This document shows, in pieces, positions 36,311-46,152 of a stretch of DNA of 52,614 nucleotides; within the stretch, counting starts at the first letter, position 1; each line of letters opens with the position of its first letter. Source of the stretch: a bacterium (GTDB lineage: Bacteria; Ratteibacteria; UBA8468; B48-G9; DSTR01); assembly GCA_029551285.1 (NCBI GenBank), contig JAKPFT010000076.1:1-52614 (forward strand), read 5' to 3'. The notes below the pieces were generated by a model. That model was not told where the DNA came from and made no database searches. It saw only the letters and a program-made list of their open reading frames with translations. A program made the position numbers and the translations under genes.

Positions 36311-38275
36311 TTAACGGTCCACCACTGGAAAGCAGGAAATTCTCAGTCTGGCACAGCCTGAGGGGATAAGCGTTAACTCTTCTTCAGGCTGGCAACTGCT
36401 AACCGGGCTGGTGGGAAGTGGCGGCACCGTTTCCTTTTCTAACTTCCAGCCTAACAGACGGCGGCCAGTGGCTCTAATCATCACCGGCGACGCCTCAACT
36501 GTCCATGGCTGCTCAGGAATGGTTTTTGCTTCCTCAACCCTTAGCCAGGAGAGGTTATCCCAGTCTTTCACCACCAGGGCGTAGTTCCAGGGAGTGGTGG
36601 GGAAAACTTCCCATTCTGGCCAGTCTTCGGTCCCACCGCACTTTTGCCATCTCTCGCCAATTCTCAGGGAATAACTGAGTGGTCCCCGGTTAACCGTGAC
36701 ACTGCCTGTCCGCGGCCAGATGGTTAAAGAAGGCTTCATTTCCATGGAGATGACTATTCTGTCACCAGAAGTCCAGTTTCGTTCTACCCGGAGATAGAAA
36801 CCTGGCCGGGCCTGGACACTGACAGGTTCATCATTGATACTGAGGGAAAAATGCTCACACCAGTTAGGAACTCTCAAATAGATGGGGAAACGTATTTTCT
36901 GGAGGCTTTCCACAGTTAGTTTTACTTCCTTAGAAAAGGGATAGGCTGTTTCCTCAAAAATCTTCACCGGCGCCTTCTCCCGGCCCACTCTGGCTGTAAC
37001 TTCGCAGGCGGCATAAAGCCAGGCGACCAATCCTTTGTCCGCGCTGGACTGCCACAGATTTTCCGCATAGTAGGGCCAGCCCATCGCCACATTGTGCTGG
37101 CAGCAGCGGTAAATCCAGGGAGAATAGCAAATCTGCCTGCCCTTATTGTAATAGTCGTGCTGCTCACCGGCATCTAACTGAGGCTGATTGGAGGCCGTGA
37201 GATAGTGGAGTGCTTTCAGGTCAGGCGTTTGTGCTGCTGGAAAATGATTTAAGGTAATGGCCTCACAGCGGTCGGCGTAAATTGTTTCACCGGTGATTCT
37301 GCCCAGGATGTAAAAACTTTTGTTGAATTCCACGAGGCCGCAGGTTTCAAAACCCTGCCGCGGGTCAGTAAAACCCGGCCGGATTCTTTCGTCGGCACCA
37401 AAAATCCCCCCTGGCTGCTGTCCCCAGGTGAGCAGGTGCTGCCGATACCAGTATTCCGGAGCTTTCCGGTGTGGCGGAAAGCAGGATTGAAGATAATAAT
37501 TACCGGGATAGCGAAACCGCTGGGTAAAATTAACTACGTGGTAATCCAGCCACTCCCCTTCAGGCGGTTTCAGATGCTGGTAGAAACGCGTGCCCAGTTG
37601 CAGCAACCCGGTTTGACCGGTTTTGTTGTACAGCCAGTAAAGGTGGGGCAGCATATCGCCAGCGCGGTCATACTGAACATAGGGTTTCCAGCCAAAAATC
37701 TCAAAATTGGCATCAGGGCGAGGAATAAATTTCTCTTCCGGTAATGCGGTGCAAAAATCAAAGAACCTCTCCATCAGAGAAACAACTCTTTCGTCTCCGG
37801 TACGCTCGTAATGAGTAGTCAGGGCATCAAACATCACCATGTGAGGCCAGAGGTCACACATTTCCCGACCATTTTTCCCTTTGATATTTTTCAGATTAGC
37901 CGGTCCGAAATACCCGTCTTCCTGCTGACTGGAGATAACCGCCTCTATCCAGCGGTTTGCCTTTTTTAGTAAATCCTTATTCCCGGTCAGAACGGCCAGA
38001 CTGTAGAACCCTCGTAACCAGTAAGGTTGTTCCTCCCAGCCTTCCTCCCTGCCACATAGCCAACCATTGTCTGGCTTCAAAAAATCGCTCAGTTCCTCCA
38101 GCCGGCCGGTCATGCCCTGGCACATTAAAAGGAGTTGTTTCCTCAGCCAGCCAGCTGGTTTGATACTGCCAGCCGGAAGTTTGCCCAGAGGGACAGGTAG
38201 CAGGGGAGGCCGGTTAAATCCTTTTCCCTCAGGAATGGCCGGTACCCTTGCCCGGGAGACCTCTGTGTCACCCAC
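36311..38275 (-). CDS. GH127-type beta-L-arabinofuranosidase (DUF1680)
   Basis: 654 residues. The catalytic signature FETCGLVEF places Glu310 and Cys312 as expected, and IYRCCQHN (Cys391, Cys392) completes the zinc-cysteine site described for GH127. The (alpha/alpha)6 barrel part spans about 30-430, with beta domains after. GH127 members release L-arabinofuranose from beta-linked oligosaccharides. No signal peptide, so probably cytosolic. The GTG start has GGAGGA upstream and lies 14 nt after leuS. The regulator gene begins 109 nt downstream. Related families GH142/GH146 share the fold and cannot be excluded. Confidence 0.87.
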   Translation of the reverse strand: MGDTEVSRARVPAIPEGKGFNRPPLLPVPLGKLPAGSIKPAGWLRKQLLLMCQGMTGRLEELSDFLKPDNGWLCGREEGWEEQPYWLRGFYSLAVLTGNKDLLKKANRWIEAVISSQQEDGYFGPANLKNIKGKNGREMCDLWPHMVMFDALTTHYERTGDERVVSLMERFFDFCTALPEEKFIPRPDANFEIFGWKPYVQYDRAGDMLPHLYWLYNKTGQTGLLQLGTRFYQHLKPPEGEWLDYHVVNFTQRFRYPGNYYLQSCFPPHRKAPEYWYRQHLLTWGQQPGGIFGADERIRPGFTDPRQGFETCGLVEFNKSFYILGRITGETIYADRCEAITLNHFPAAQTPDLKALHYLTASNQPQLDAGEQHDYYNKGRQICYSPWIYRCCQHNVAMGWPYYAENLWQSSADKGLVAWLYAACEVTARVGREKAPVKIFEETAYPFSKEVKLTVESLQKIRFPIYLRVPNWCEHFSLSINDEPVSVQARPGFYLRVERNWTSGDRIVISMEMKPSLTIWPRTGSVTVNRGPLSYSLRIGERWQKCGGTEDWPEWEVFPTTPWNYALVVKDWDNLSWLRVEEAKTIPEQPWTVEASPVMIRATGRRLLGWKLEKETVPPLPTSPVSSCQPEEELTLIPSGCARLRISCFPVVDR

Positions 38276-38289
38276 GTTTCCTCCGCTGT

Positions 38290-40770
38290 TTATCTCACCA
38301 CAATATTAAGAATTCTGTCAGGCACAAAGATATGTTTGATGACCTGCCTGTCTTTTAACTGTCGTTTGACCGCTTCCTGGTCAAACGCCACCTTCAGCAC
38401 CGAAGACTCACTTTCTCCCCGGCTAACAGTAATAACAGCGCGCACCTTTCCGTTTATCTGCACCGCTATCTGAGCCGTTTCAGACTGAATAAGGCTGCGG
38501 TCATAACCCGGCCACTGACGACCAAAGATACTGCTGGTATGGCCGGTTCTTTCCCAGAGTTCCTCACATAAATGGGGAGCGAAAGGAGCCAGAAGAATGA
38601 GGAATTTCTCCAGCGTCTCCCTGGAAAACCCTGAAGAGGTCACTTCCGCGCTCGTGGCAAAATTAAGAAATTCCATAAAAGCGCTGACGGCTGTATTGAA
38701 CTTAAAATCTTCCAGCCTTTCTGTTATCCTGTAAATGAGGGTGTGAATCTGGCGTTTGATGTCTTCGCCTTCTTTGTCAGGAGGCACCAGCCTTTCCCGG
38801 CTTTCCAGGACCCATTTCCAGACACGGTTCAGGAAGCGGTATACACCTTCAATACCCTGATCGCTCCATTCAGAATCAAGTTCGGGGGGTCCGATGAACA
38901 ACTCGTACAGCCTGACGGTATCCGTGCCGTAGCGTTCCACCAGGGGGTCAGGATTGACGACATTGCCCTTTGATTTGGACATCTTTTCCAGTTTCCCGGT
39001 TTTTTCGCTGTGTTTGCAGACCATCCCTTGATTGAAAAGTCTGGCAAAAGGTTCGTCAAAGCCCAGATAACCCAGGTCAAACAGCACCTTGGTAAAAAAG
39101 CGAGCGTAAAGTAGATGCAGAATCGCATGTTCCACGCCGCCGATGTAACAGTCCACCGGAAGCCAGCGGTCAACGGTCTTTCTGTCAAAGGCTGCTTCCT
39201 GCAGGTCAGGATTGGGATACCGGAGAAAATACCAGGATGAACCTGCCCACTGGGGCATGGTGTCGGTTTCTCGTTGTGCCGGACCATGACAGACCGGACA
39301 GCGGGTGTTCACAAACTCAGGGATGGTGGCCAGGGGCGACTGGCCGGTGCCGCTGGGTTGGTATTTTTCCACCCTGGGCAGAAGCACCGGTAAATCCTTT
39401 TCTGGAACCGGCACTTCTCCACAGGACTGACAATAGACTATGGGGATAGGCTCTCCCCAGTAACGTTGTCTGGAAAAAATCCAGTCCCGCAACTTGTAGG
39501 TTATGGTGAAGTCAGCCAGGCCTTTTTCCTTAAGCCATTCCACCACAGCCCGCTTTCCACCAGCGGAAGGCTGGCCGTCAAAAGGCCCGGAATTCACCAT
39601 AATACCTTCACCTTCATAGGCCTGGGTTAGCCGCCCGGAACCATCCCGCACAGCTTGCGAACTGGAAATAACCTCCACCACTGGCAGGCGATATTTGGCC
39701 GCAAATTCAAAGTCTCGCTGGTCATGAGCCGGCACAGCCATAATCGCCCCTGAGCCGTAGTGAGCCAGGACATAGTCAGCCACCCAGACCGGAACCCTGG
39801 TCCCGTTCACCGGATTGATGGCGACCGCGCCAGTAAAGACACCTGTTTTCTCCCGGGTTAACTGGGTTCTTTCTATTTCCGACTTTTCCAGACTTGCCTT
39901 CACATAGTTTTCCACTTCTTCACGGTGGGCGTCATCGGTAATTAACTTGACCAGCGGGTGCTCTGGCGCCAGCACGACATAAGTGGCTCCAAAAAGAGTA
40001 TCTGGCCTGGTGGTGAAAACAGTCAGGTCACGGGACTGGCCGGAGCCAGTCAGCACCTTGAAAACAATGGAAGCACCTTCACTGCGGCCAATCCAGTTAC
40101 GCTGCATCTGCTTAACCTTCTCCGGCCAGCTCAGTCTGTCCAGATCGGCCAGCAACCTTTCTGCGTAGGCCGTAATTTTCAGCATCCACTGGGGGAGTTG
40201 CCGTTTGGTCACTTTGCTCTGGCACCGCTCACACCGGCCCTCAATAACTTCCTCGTTAGCCAGCACTGTTTTATCCCTGGGGCACCAGTTCACCGGCATC
40301 TCCTTCCGATACGCCAGTCCGCTGCAGTACATCTGGAGAAAAATCCATTGAGTCCAGCGGTAGTACTCCGGACTGCTGGTGTTGATCTCCCTTGTCCAGT
40401 CATACATCGCGCCGATCTCCTGTAACTGCCTTTTCATGTTCTGGATGTTCCGCCGGACGCAGATTTCAGGGTGAATCTGTTTCTTGATAGCGTCGTTTTC
40501 GGCAGGCAAACCAAAGGAGTCCCAACCCATGGGATGCAACACATTAAACCCCTGGAGCTTTTTGTATCTGGCCCAGACATCAGAAAGAACATAGCCCCGC
40601 CAGTGACCCACATGAAGGCCGGATCCGGAAGGGTAGGGGAACATATCCAGACAGTAGTACTTGGGCTTATCGCTTTCCGTGGGGGTTAAGTGGGCCCCGG
40701 TTTCTTCCCATTTCCTTCGCCACTTTACCTCTATTTTTCTCGGTTCATACAGGTCTTTTGGTTCATCCAT
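38290..40770 (-). CDS. leuS: Leucyl-tRNA synthetase
   Basis: 826 residues, class Ia synthetase charging tRNA-Leu. HIGH box appears as HVGH (53-56), and the KMSKS loop as EKMSKSKGNVVNP. The CP1 editing insert (about 220-400) is recognisable by TTRPDTLFGATY and by AHYGSGAIMAVPAHDQRDFEFA. A C-terminal anticodon-binding domain and the small leucine-specific end domain follow. The start overlaps the nfo stop by 8 nt. Confidence 0.97.
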   Translation of the reverse strand: MDEPKDLYEPRKIEVKWRRKWEETGAHLTPTESDKPKYYCLDMFPYPSGSGLHVGHWRGYVLSDVWARYKKLQGFNVLHPMGWDSFGLPAENDAIKKQIHPEICVRRNIQNMKRQLQEIGAMYDWTREINTSSPEYYRWTQWIFLQMYCSGLAYRKEMPVNWCPRDKTVLANEEVIEGRCERCQSKVTKRQLPQWMLKITAYAERLLADLDRLSWPEKVKQMQRNWIGRSEGASIVFKVLTGSGQSRDLTVFTTRPDTLFGATYVVLAPEHPLVKLITDDAHREEVENYVKASLEKSEIERTQLTREKTGVFTGAVAINPVNGTRVPVWVADYVLAHYGSGAIMAVPAHDQRDFEFAAKYRLPVVEVISSSQAVRDGSGRLTQAYEGEGIMVNSGPFDGQPSAGGKRAVVEWLKEKGLADFTITYKLRDWIFSRQRYWGEPIPIVYCQSCGEVPVPEKDLPVLLPRVEKYQPSGTGQSPLATIPEFVNTRCPVCHGPAQRETDTMPQWAGSSWYFLRYPNPDLQEAAFDRKTVDRWLPVDCYIGGVEHAILHLLYARFFTKVLFDLGYLGFDEPFARLFNQGMVCKHSEKTGKLEKMSKSKGNVVNPDPLVERYGTDTVRLYELFIGPPELDSEWSDQGIEGVYRFLNRVWKWVLESRERLVPPDKEGEDIKRQIHTLIYRITERLEDFKFNTAVSAFMEFLNFATSAEVTSSGFSRETLEKFLILLAPFAPHLCEELWERTGHTSSIFGRQWPGYDRSLIQSETAQIAVQINGKVRAVITVSRGESESSVLKVAFDQEAVKRQLKDRQVIKHIFVPDRILNIVVR

Positions 40771-41641
40771 TTTTTGCTCCTGCCTCAGTTTGTCTCTCCA
40801 CTCTCAGAAGCAGTTTCAAATTTCTCCTGTCTTCACTCAGCGAATTTTTCGGGGTTTCAATAATAAAAGGAAGTTTCCCCAAATACTTATCCTGCGCCAG
40901 CCACTGAAATACCTCAAGTCCAATTTTACCGCGGTCCAGCGACGCATGCCGGTCAAGTCCGGAACCGCAGACTGCGGCTGAGCCGTTGGCGTGAACCAGG
41001 AAAATATACTCCAATCCCAAAGTTTTTTCAATTTCCGCCAGCATTGATTGAAAACCGGTTGACGAAGTCAGGTTGTATCCTGCGGCCCAGGCGTGGGCCG
41101 TGTCCAGACAGAAACCAGTTTGCGGACAGTGTTGTCTAATCTCCCGGAAGCCACTCCAGAAACGTCCCAGACTCTGCCCCTGTCCGGCGGTATTCTCCAG
41201 AAGTAATTTCACATTGCTGCCAGAGATTTTCTGCAGATTACCAATCAGTCGCTTTAGACCCGCCTGCGGACCGCACCCCAGGTGACTGCCCGGATGCAGG
41301 ACATAAGCCGTGGCTCCGGCTGTTTCCGCTTCTTCCAGCTCCAGGGCCAGCCGCTTTAAAGAAAGGCTGACCACCGAGCCTTCCGGTGAAGCCAGATTAA
41401 TTAAGTACGGCATGTGGACCACTAAAGGCTCAAGGCCTTGAAGTTTCAGTGCCTTCCTGAAGCTCACCAGCTCACAGTCCGGCCGTTTCTTCACCCTCCA
41501 TTGCCTGGGACTGTGAAGAAAAATCTGCAGACACTGACATTTCAGCCGGCAGGCTACAACTACGACCTCGGATAATCCCTGACCAATCCAGAGATGGGCT
41601 CCAGTACGCACAGGACAATTATAAGACATGATATCCAGCAT
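40763..41641 (-). CDS. nfo: Deoxyribonuclease IV (Nfo-type AP endonuclease)
   Basis: 292-residue TIM-barrel zinc enzyme that cuts DNA 5' to abasic sites. Metal-ligand motifs are in order: HMPYLINLAS, LHPGSH, ENTAGQG, CLDTAHAWAAGY, HANGS, DRHASLDRGKIG, IETP. The usual HLNDSK appears as HANGSA, but the His ligand is kept. Two in-frame ATGs (41641 and 41629) are possible; neither has a clear ribosome site. It overlaps leuS by 8 nt and is divergent from the oxidoreductase at 41739. Confidence 0.92.
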   Translation of the reverse strand: MLDIMSYNCPVRTGAHLWIGQGLSEVVVVACRLKCQCLQIFLHSPRQWRVKKRPDCELVSFRKALKLQGLEPLVVHMPYLINLASPEGSVVSLSLKRLALELEEAETAGATAYVLHPGSHLGCGPQAGLKRLIGNLQKISGSNVKLLLENTAGQGQSLGRFWSGFREIRQHCPQTGFCLDTAHAWAAGYNLTSSTGFQSMLAEIEKTLGLEYIFLVHANGSAAVCGSGLDRHASLDRGKIGLEVFQWLAQDKYLGKLPFIIETPKNSLSEDRRNLKLLLRVERQTEAGAKNG

Positions 41642-41652
41642 GGCTAAAACCC

Positions 41653-41681
41653 TTGACGGGAAACAGAGAAAAGGTTATCTT
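41653..41681 (+). promoter_or_regulatory. Sigma-70-like promoter for the oxidoreductase-cobO genes
   Basis: TTGACG (41653-41658), 17-nt spacer, TATCTT (41676-41681), 57 nt before the oxidoreductase ATG. It lies in the divergent gap with nfo. Confidence 0.6.
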
Positions 41682-41738
41682 CTTTCAGGTCATCCGTTGA
41701 AGCCAGGCACCGTATCAAAAACTTTGAGGAGGCAAAAA

Positions 41739-42815
41739 ATGAGCAAAATCAGAGTTGGCGTCATCGGAGCAGGAGGAATTGCCCAGGTGGCTCACATTCC
41801 CTGCTATCAAAAACTGGAAAATGTGGAAGTGGCTGTTGTGGCTGATGTTAATCAGGAAAAACTTCGCTTTGTGGCGGATAAGTTCAAAATTCCGAAAGTG
41901 GTCACTGACTGGCGGGACCTGATTGGTGAGCCGATTGATGTGGTCAGCATTTGCTCCCCGAATGCTTTCCACGCCGAACAGTCTATCGCGGCCCTGAAGG
42001 CCGGCAAACATGTCCTCTGCGAGAAGCCTGTCTGCCTGAAAAGCAGCGATGTGGAAAAAATTTTTGCAGCTTCAAAAAAGAGCGGTCGAAAATTCATGGC
42101 GGCCTTCCCCCGCCGGTTTTCCGGAGAAGCCAAAGTTTTGCGCACCCTCATCTCCCGGGGAGATTTTGGTGAAATCTACTATGTAAAAACAGGCTATCTC
42201 CGGCGTCGCGGCATCCCGGGACTTGGGACCTGGTTCACCGATAAGAAACTGGCCGGCGGTGGGCCGATGATGGATATCGGAGTTCATGCGCTTGACTTTG
42301 TGATTCACTTGATTGGCGCTCCGCAGCCGGAAAAAATCATGGCCGTGACTTTCAACTACTTCCGCGACCAGGCCGTGGACGGAGGCTGGCCACCGGCCGA
42401 AACCCGCATCGGAGACAAACCTACCGGAAGTATCACCGTGGAGGATATGGCCGCCGCTTTTGTAAGACTTGCCGGAGGCATCTCGCTTTTTGTGGAAGCC
42501 TCCTGGGCCGCCCATCTGGCACCCCAGTCATACACCACGATTCTGGGAAAAAAGGCCGGTGCCCAGATGCCTGACCCGACAGATCCCGGTAAGCCACTGA
42601 AGATTTTCTCTCAGATGAAAGGAATTCTCACGGATACCACACCCACGATACCCGGAAGCGATGTTTTTCAGGAGGAAATCAACCACTTTATTGATTGTGT
42701 GCGCCAGGATAAGGAACCCCTGACCAGCAAGCAGGAAATTTTGTCTGTGGTGAAGATTATTGAGGGCATTTACAGGTCAGCCCGGACCGGGCGACCGGTG
42801 AGCTTTAAAACTTAG
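41739..42815 (+). CDS. Gfo/Idh/MocA-family oxidoreductase
   Basis: 358 residues. An N-terminal Rossmann fold (VGVIGAGGIAQVAHIPCY) with the family motif CEKPVCL near residue 100 and a C-terminal alpha/beta domain with GGGPMMDIGVHALDFVIHL, carrying the active-site Asp and His. Such enzymes act on sugars or inositols with NAD(P). The ATG at 41739 follows GAGGAGG and the promoter at 41653; a longer in-frame form would start upstream of that promoter and is rejected. Substrate unknown; nearby glycoside hydrolases suggest a sugar. cobO follows after 1 nt. Confidence 0.9.
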   Translation: MSKIRVGVIGAGGIAQVAHIPCYQKLENVEVAVVADVNQEKLRFVADKFKIPKVVTDWRDLIGEPIDVVSICSPNAFHAEQSIAALKAGKHVLCEKPVCLKSSDVEKIFAASKKSGRKFMAAFPRRFSGEAKVLRTLISRGDFGEIYYVKTGYLRRRGIPGLGTWFTDKKLAGGGPMMDIGVHALDFVIHLIGAPQPEKIMAVTFNYFRDQAVDGGWPPAETRIGDKPTGSITVEDMAAAFVRLAGGISLFVEASWAAHLAPQSYTTILGKKAGAQMPDPTDPGKPLKIFSQMKGILTDTTPTIPGSDVFQEEINHFIDCVRQDKEPLTSKQEILSVVKIIEGIYRSARTGRPVSFKT

Positions 42816-42816
42816 G

Positions 42817-43344
42817 ATGGGTTTGAAGCCAGCGCTCGTTCAGGTTTACACGGGAGATGGTAAGGGAAAAAGTACCGCGGCCTGTGGTCTGGCGTTACGA
42901 GCAGCCGCCCACGGGTTGAAAGTTGGTTTTTTCCAGTTTTTCAAGCCAGCCACCGGCGAAAGTTTGCTCCTGAAATCAGTGAATAACATCAGGGTTTACC
43001 ATCCTGTCACCCGGCATCCTGCCTTCCAGCACAATGCCAGAAGATGGAAAGAGCAGTTCCAGCGGAATTTCCTCCGGCAGTGGAAAAAAGTGAAAAGGAT
43101 TATCAACACAGAGCGGTTTGACCTGGTGGTCTTAGATGAGATTCTGATTGCTGTCAGAGACGGATTCCTGCCAGAAGAACAACTGCTTGAGTTTCTTGAG
43201 ACCCGACCAGCCGGATGTGAAGTTGTTCTGACCGGCAGGAAACTTTCCCGGAGCCTGGCCACCCGCGCGGCTCTCATTACGGAGATGAAAGCAAAAAAAC
43301 ATCCTTTTCCTGCAGTTAAAGCCCGGCGGGGCATTGAATTTTAG
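42817..43344 (+). CDS. cobO: Cob(I)alamin adenosyltransferase, CobO/BtuR type
   Basis: 175 residues. P-loop GDGKGKST (13-20), LDEILIAV and VVLTGR in the middle, and the C-terminal E-M-K-A-K-K-HPF...ARRGIEF segment typical of CobA/CobO. Adds the 5'-deoxyadenosyl group to cob(I)alamin or corrinoids. It is the only B12-related gene here, placed 1 nt after the oxidoreductase, and may serve salvage for adenosylcobalamin enzymes elsewhere. Confidence 0.92.
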   Translation: MGLKPALVQVYTGDGKGKSTAACGLALRAAAHGLKVGFFQFFKPATGESLLLKSVNNIRVYHPVTRHPAFQHNARRWKEQFQRNFLRQWKKVKRIINTERFDLVVLDEILIAVRDGFLPEEQLLEFLETRPAGCEVVLTGRKLSRSLATRAALITEMKAKKHPFPAVKARRGIEF

Positions 43345-43413
43345 GGGGTGGCAGAATGAGGGGGTTTCATAACAGGCAAAACCGTTACTTTACCGGCAAA
43401 AAGGAGGTTGGCT

Positions 43414-43905
43414 ATGGACGCCTTAAAGGTCCTCAAAGAAAGACGAAGTGTCAGGTCCTTCCAAAACAGGGCCGTCCCGCGGGAAGTCATAACCGACATC
43501 GTTGATTGCGGTCGCCTGGCAGCCACCGCCAGAAATCTTCAGCCTTGGGAATTTGTGGTAGTAACTGAGGCCGGAACCAGAGAGAAACTGGCGGAAATCA
43601 CTGACTACGGAAAGTTTATTGCCCAGGCTCCGGTGTGCATCGTTGTTTTCTGCCGCGAGACTAAATACTATCTGGAAGATGGCAGCGCCGCGACCCAGAA
43701 CCTTCTTCTGGCAGCCACAGCCTGCGGGCTGGGCAGTTGCTGGGTGGCTGGAGATAAAAAACCTTACGCCGAGGATATCTGTCGTCTGCTGAATGCGCCA
43801 GCCGGATACCGGCTGGTAAGCCTGGTGGCGGTTGGCTACCCGGCAGAAAAACCTTCCCCTTCAAAGCGACTGTTGTCGGAAGTGCTGCACTGGGAAAAAT
43901 GGTAA
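43414..43905 (+). CDS. Nitroreductase-family flavoprotein
   Basis: 163 residues. The FMN-binding signature RRSVRSFQNRAV at the N-terminus, the central PWEFVVVTE, and the AATQNLLLAATACGLGSCWV helix are typical. Uses NAD(P)H and FMN to reduce small molecules; the substrate cannot be read from sequence. The ATG at 43414 is set by AAGGAGG 6 nt upstream. 69 nt after cobO. Confidence 0.92.
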   Translation: MDALKVLKERRSVRSFQNRAVPREVITDIVDCGRLAATARNLQPWEFVVVTEAGTREKLAEITDYGKFIAQAPVCIVVFCRETKYYLEDGSAATQNLLLAATACGLGSCWVAGDKKPYAEDICRLLNAPAGYRLVSLVAVGYPAEKPSPSKRLLSEVLHWEKW

Positions 43906-43958
43906 TTATGGCTGTCAGGGAAACCGGTCACAGTTTTTGCCACAAGACGGAGGCCATG

Positions 43959-45092
43959 ATGAGATATTACCTTTCCGGGCTCGCCTGTTTTCTTTTCCCT
44001 GTTCTGGTTTTAGCCGCAACTCCGGCAAGCTCGCCCGGCAAACCAGCCGCTGTTTCTCCGAACCTTAAGATACTTCTTTCCGGGCTAACTTCCGCCTCTC
44101 CCGTGGAACAGGCAGAAGCAGCCATCAAACTTTCCCGGCTGGTCCCACCACCACCGGCAGCCATTCCTCTATTGATTGACTGTCTTGCCTGTGACACCCA
44201 GGTGCGGCTTACCTCTGGAGCTGTCACCTCGCCGGACCAGCAGGCCAGTGCCACCCTGATTAAGTTTGGTAGCCAGGCGGTCCAACCCCTTCAGGCGGCT
44301 CTTCTCCAGGCCGAGCAGCCGGTGCGGAAAAAAATCGCTTTGATTCTGCTGAGACTGAAGGACCCCCGTTCTGCAGAAACCATGATGTTATTTCTTGAAG
44401 ATGCCGACCCCCAACTCCGGGCTGGCGCAGCCAGCGTTCTGGGCTGCATGGGTTTTGACCGGGCCAGCGAAAAACTCCTTCTCCTGGCCGGAGACAAGAA
44501 TGCGGCGGTGAGGGAACAGGTTGCAATTTCATTAGGAAAACTGGGCTACCGACAAGCCTTGCCGGCGTTACTGGCTCTTCTGACAGACACCAGCCCCGGC
44601 GTCCGGGCTGCCGCGGCTACGGCCCTGGGTCAGATCGGCCAGACTGAAGCCGTTCCTGCCCTGTGCGAAAAACTAACGGACAAGGAAGAAACGGTGAGAT
44701 GGCGGGTAGCCGCGGCTTTAGGCCAGTTAAAGGACAGCCGCGCCTTGCCCTCCCTTGTCACGGCACTTTCTGACCACCATTTTCTGGTGCGCGCTACTGC
44801 GGCCTGGTCGCTGGGTTTGCTCCGGGATAGCCGGGCCACGGAGCCACTGGCCTGCCTTCTCCGCGATAAGGACGCTGAAGTCAGACTGCAAGCGGTTCTG
44901 GCCCTTTCGCGCGTGGGCGACACCCGGGCAGCGGGTTCGTTGATTCCGCTTTTAACCGATCGGAATCTCGGTGTGCGCCGCGCCAGTTTGCGGACACTGC
45001 GTTCTCTCACCGGAGTCTCACCCGGCACTGACGCTGGTTCCTGGTACGCCTGGTGGGAACAGAACAGACAGCGTTATACCTTCTGGCCGTAA
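43959..45092 (+). CDS. Secreted HEAT-repeat protein
   Basis: A Sec signal peptide (MRYYLSGLACFLFPVLVLAA) is followed by about eight HEAT/PBS-lyase-like repeats (about 80-350) with the recurring pattern VR..AA..LG......A...L..LL.D. A short WYAWWEQNR ends the protein. HEAT solenoids bind proteins; here it would do so outside the cytosol. The second of two adjacent ATGs is taken because GGAGG lies 5 nt before it; a start at 43899 would hide the signal peptide. The next gene's promoter lies over its stop codon. Function unknown. Confidence 0.82.
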   Translation: MRYYLSGLACFLFPVLVLAATPASSPGKPAAVSPNLKILLSGLTSASPVEQAEAAIKLSRLVPPPPAAIPLLIDCLACDTQVRLTSGAVTSPDQQASATLIKFGSQAVQPLQAALLQAEQPVRKKIALILLRLKDPRSAETMMLFLEDADPQLRAGAASVLGCMGFDRASEKLLLLAGDKNAAVREQVAISLGKLGYRQALPALLALLTDTSPGVRAAAATALGQIGQTEAVPALCEKLTDKEETVRWRVAAALGQLKDSRALPSLVTALSDHHFLVRATAAWSLGLLRDSRATEPLACLLRDKDAEVRLQAVLALSRVGDTRAAGSLIPLLTDRNLGVRRASLRTLRSLTGVSPGTDAGSWYAWWEQNRQRYTFWP

Positions 45093-45093
45093 G

Positions 45094-45122
45094 TTGCTCT
45101 CTGGTGGAAAAAACGGTAAAAT
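45094..45122 (+). promoter_or_regulatory. Sigma-70-like promoter before the CBM9-like gene
   Basis: TTGCTC (45094-45099), 17-nt spacer, TAAAAT (45117-45122), starting right after the HEAT-repeat stop codon and 22 nt before the next ATG. The ribosome site GGAGG lies between. Confidence 0.6.
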
Positions 45123-45144
45123 AAGAGAACAGGCCGGAGGAAAA

Positions 45145-46152
45145 ATGTATCGGAGAATACTACTGGTTACAACAGCCGGGCTGTTTCTTGGAGCCAAAAG
45201 TTACGGACATTTGTGCGACAATGTCTTCCGACAGGCCGACAAACTCATTGTTAAGCCGGAAACCTACAACCTTTCGGTAAAGGACCGAACCACTTTCAAG
45301 GTTTTCCTTCAAAACAACATGGACCGCGGCATTGCTGAAATAAGTCTGCTGGCGGAAAGTCAGGCGTTTGACTTTGTTATTGAACCCAGGCGCATGTCTG
45401 TGCCCAAAGACCAGCGCGTTTTTTTCACGGTGACCATGACGCCCAAACCCGGTGTTCGCACCGGAAATTACCCCATCAGTTTCCGACTGGTAGGCGGCGG
45501 CCGAGAATTCAAATCCTTTACCCTGAGCAGCCAGCAGGAAGAAAAGGGAGAAAGAGAAGAAGGACCCTCACCGACCAGTAGCGGGCTGCTGCAGGTGAAG
45601 AAAACACCATCAATCCCGAAGATAGACGGCTTCATCAACGAAGACTGCTGGAAGACGGCTGCCGTCGCCGGCAACTTCTCCTCAACCACCGGCGGCAGAA
45701 CTATCAGACCGACAGTGGCGCTTTTGACCTTTAACAGTGAAGCGCTTTATCTGGGCTTTTTCTGTCGCGAGGAAAATCCTGGCCTTTTAACCGAAAACGA
45801 CCAGATTGAGATTCTTTTTTCTCCGACAGCCGAAGGGCGAGCTTCTTATTGTCTGAGCATCTCCGCCACCGGGAGCCTCACCGGTTACCAACTGGACAGC
45901 TCTGGCTCCAGAAAGCCGTGGGCCTTCTCCGGTATCCGTGGCGCGGTGAGCCGCGGAACATCATCGTGGTCAGCCGAAATCGCCATTCCCTTCAGTACCC
46001 TGGGCCTTTCTTCACCCGGCGCCCCTTCGGTGTGGTCGCTGCGGCTGGTAAGAAGTTGCCGCGGCCCGCAGCCAGAGCAAAGTTTCTGGTCCGCGGACAC
46101 CTCTGGCTACCACCGGCAGACCGGCACCGGCTACATCCTGTTAATGCCGTGA
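45145..46152 (+). CDS. Secreted protein with CBM9-like (DOMON-type) domain
   Basis: 335 residues. An N-terminal hydrophobic stretch (MYRRILLVTTAGLFLGA) looks like a signal peptide. Residues ~30-130 look like an Ig-like domain of the NPCBM-associated/alpha-galactosidase type (beta-rich, PETYNLSVKDRTTFKVFLQNN). After a Glu/Ser linker, residues ~155-335 resemble a family 9 carbohydrate-binding module (PKIDGFINEDCWKTAA opening and AEIAIPFSTLGL). Possibly a cell-surface glycan-binding protein. The ATG has CGGAGG upstream. The stop overlaps the GTG start of the next gene. Confidence 0.75.
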   Translation: MYRRILLVTTAGLFLGAKSYGHLCDNVFRQADKLIVKPETYNLSVKDRTTFKVFLQNNMDRGIAEISLLAESQAFDFVIEPRRMSVPKDQRVFFTVTMTPKPGVRTGNYPISFRLVGGGREFKSFTLSSQQEEKGEREEGPSPTSSGLLQVKKTPSIPKIDGFINEDCWKTAAVAGNFSSTTGGRTIRPTVALLTFNSEALYLGFFCREENPGLLTENDQIEILFSPTAEGRASYCLSISATGSLTGYQLDSSGSRKPWAFSGIRGAVSRGTSSWSAEIAIPFSTLGLSSPGAPSVWSLRLVRSCRGPQPEQSFWSADTSGYHRQTGTGYILLMP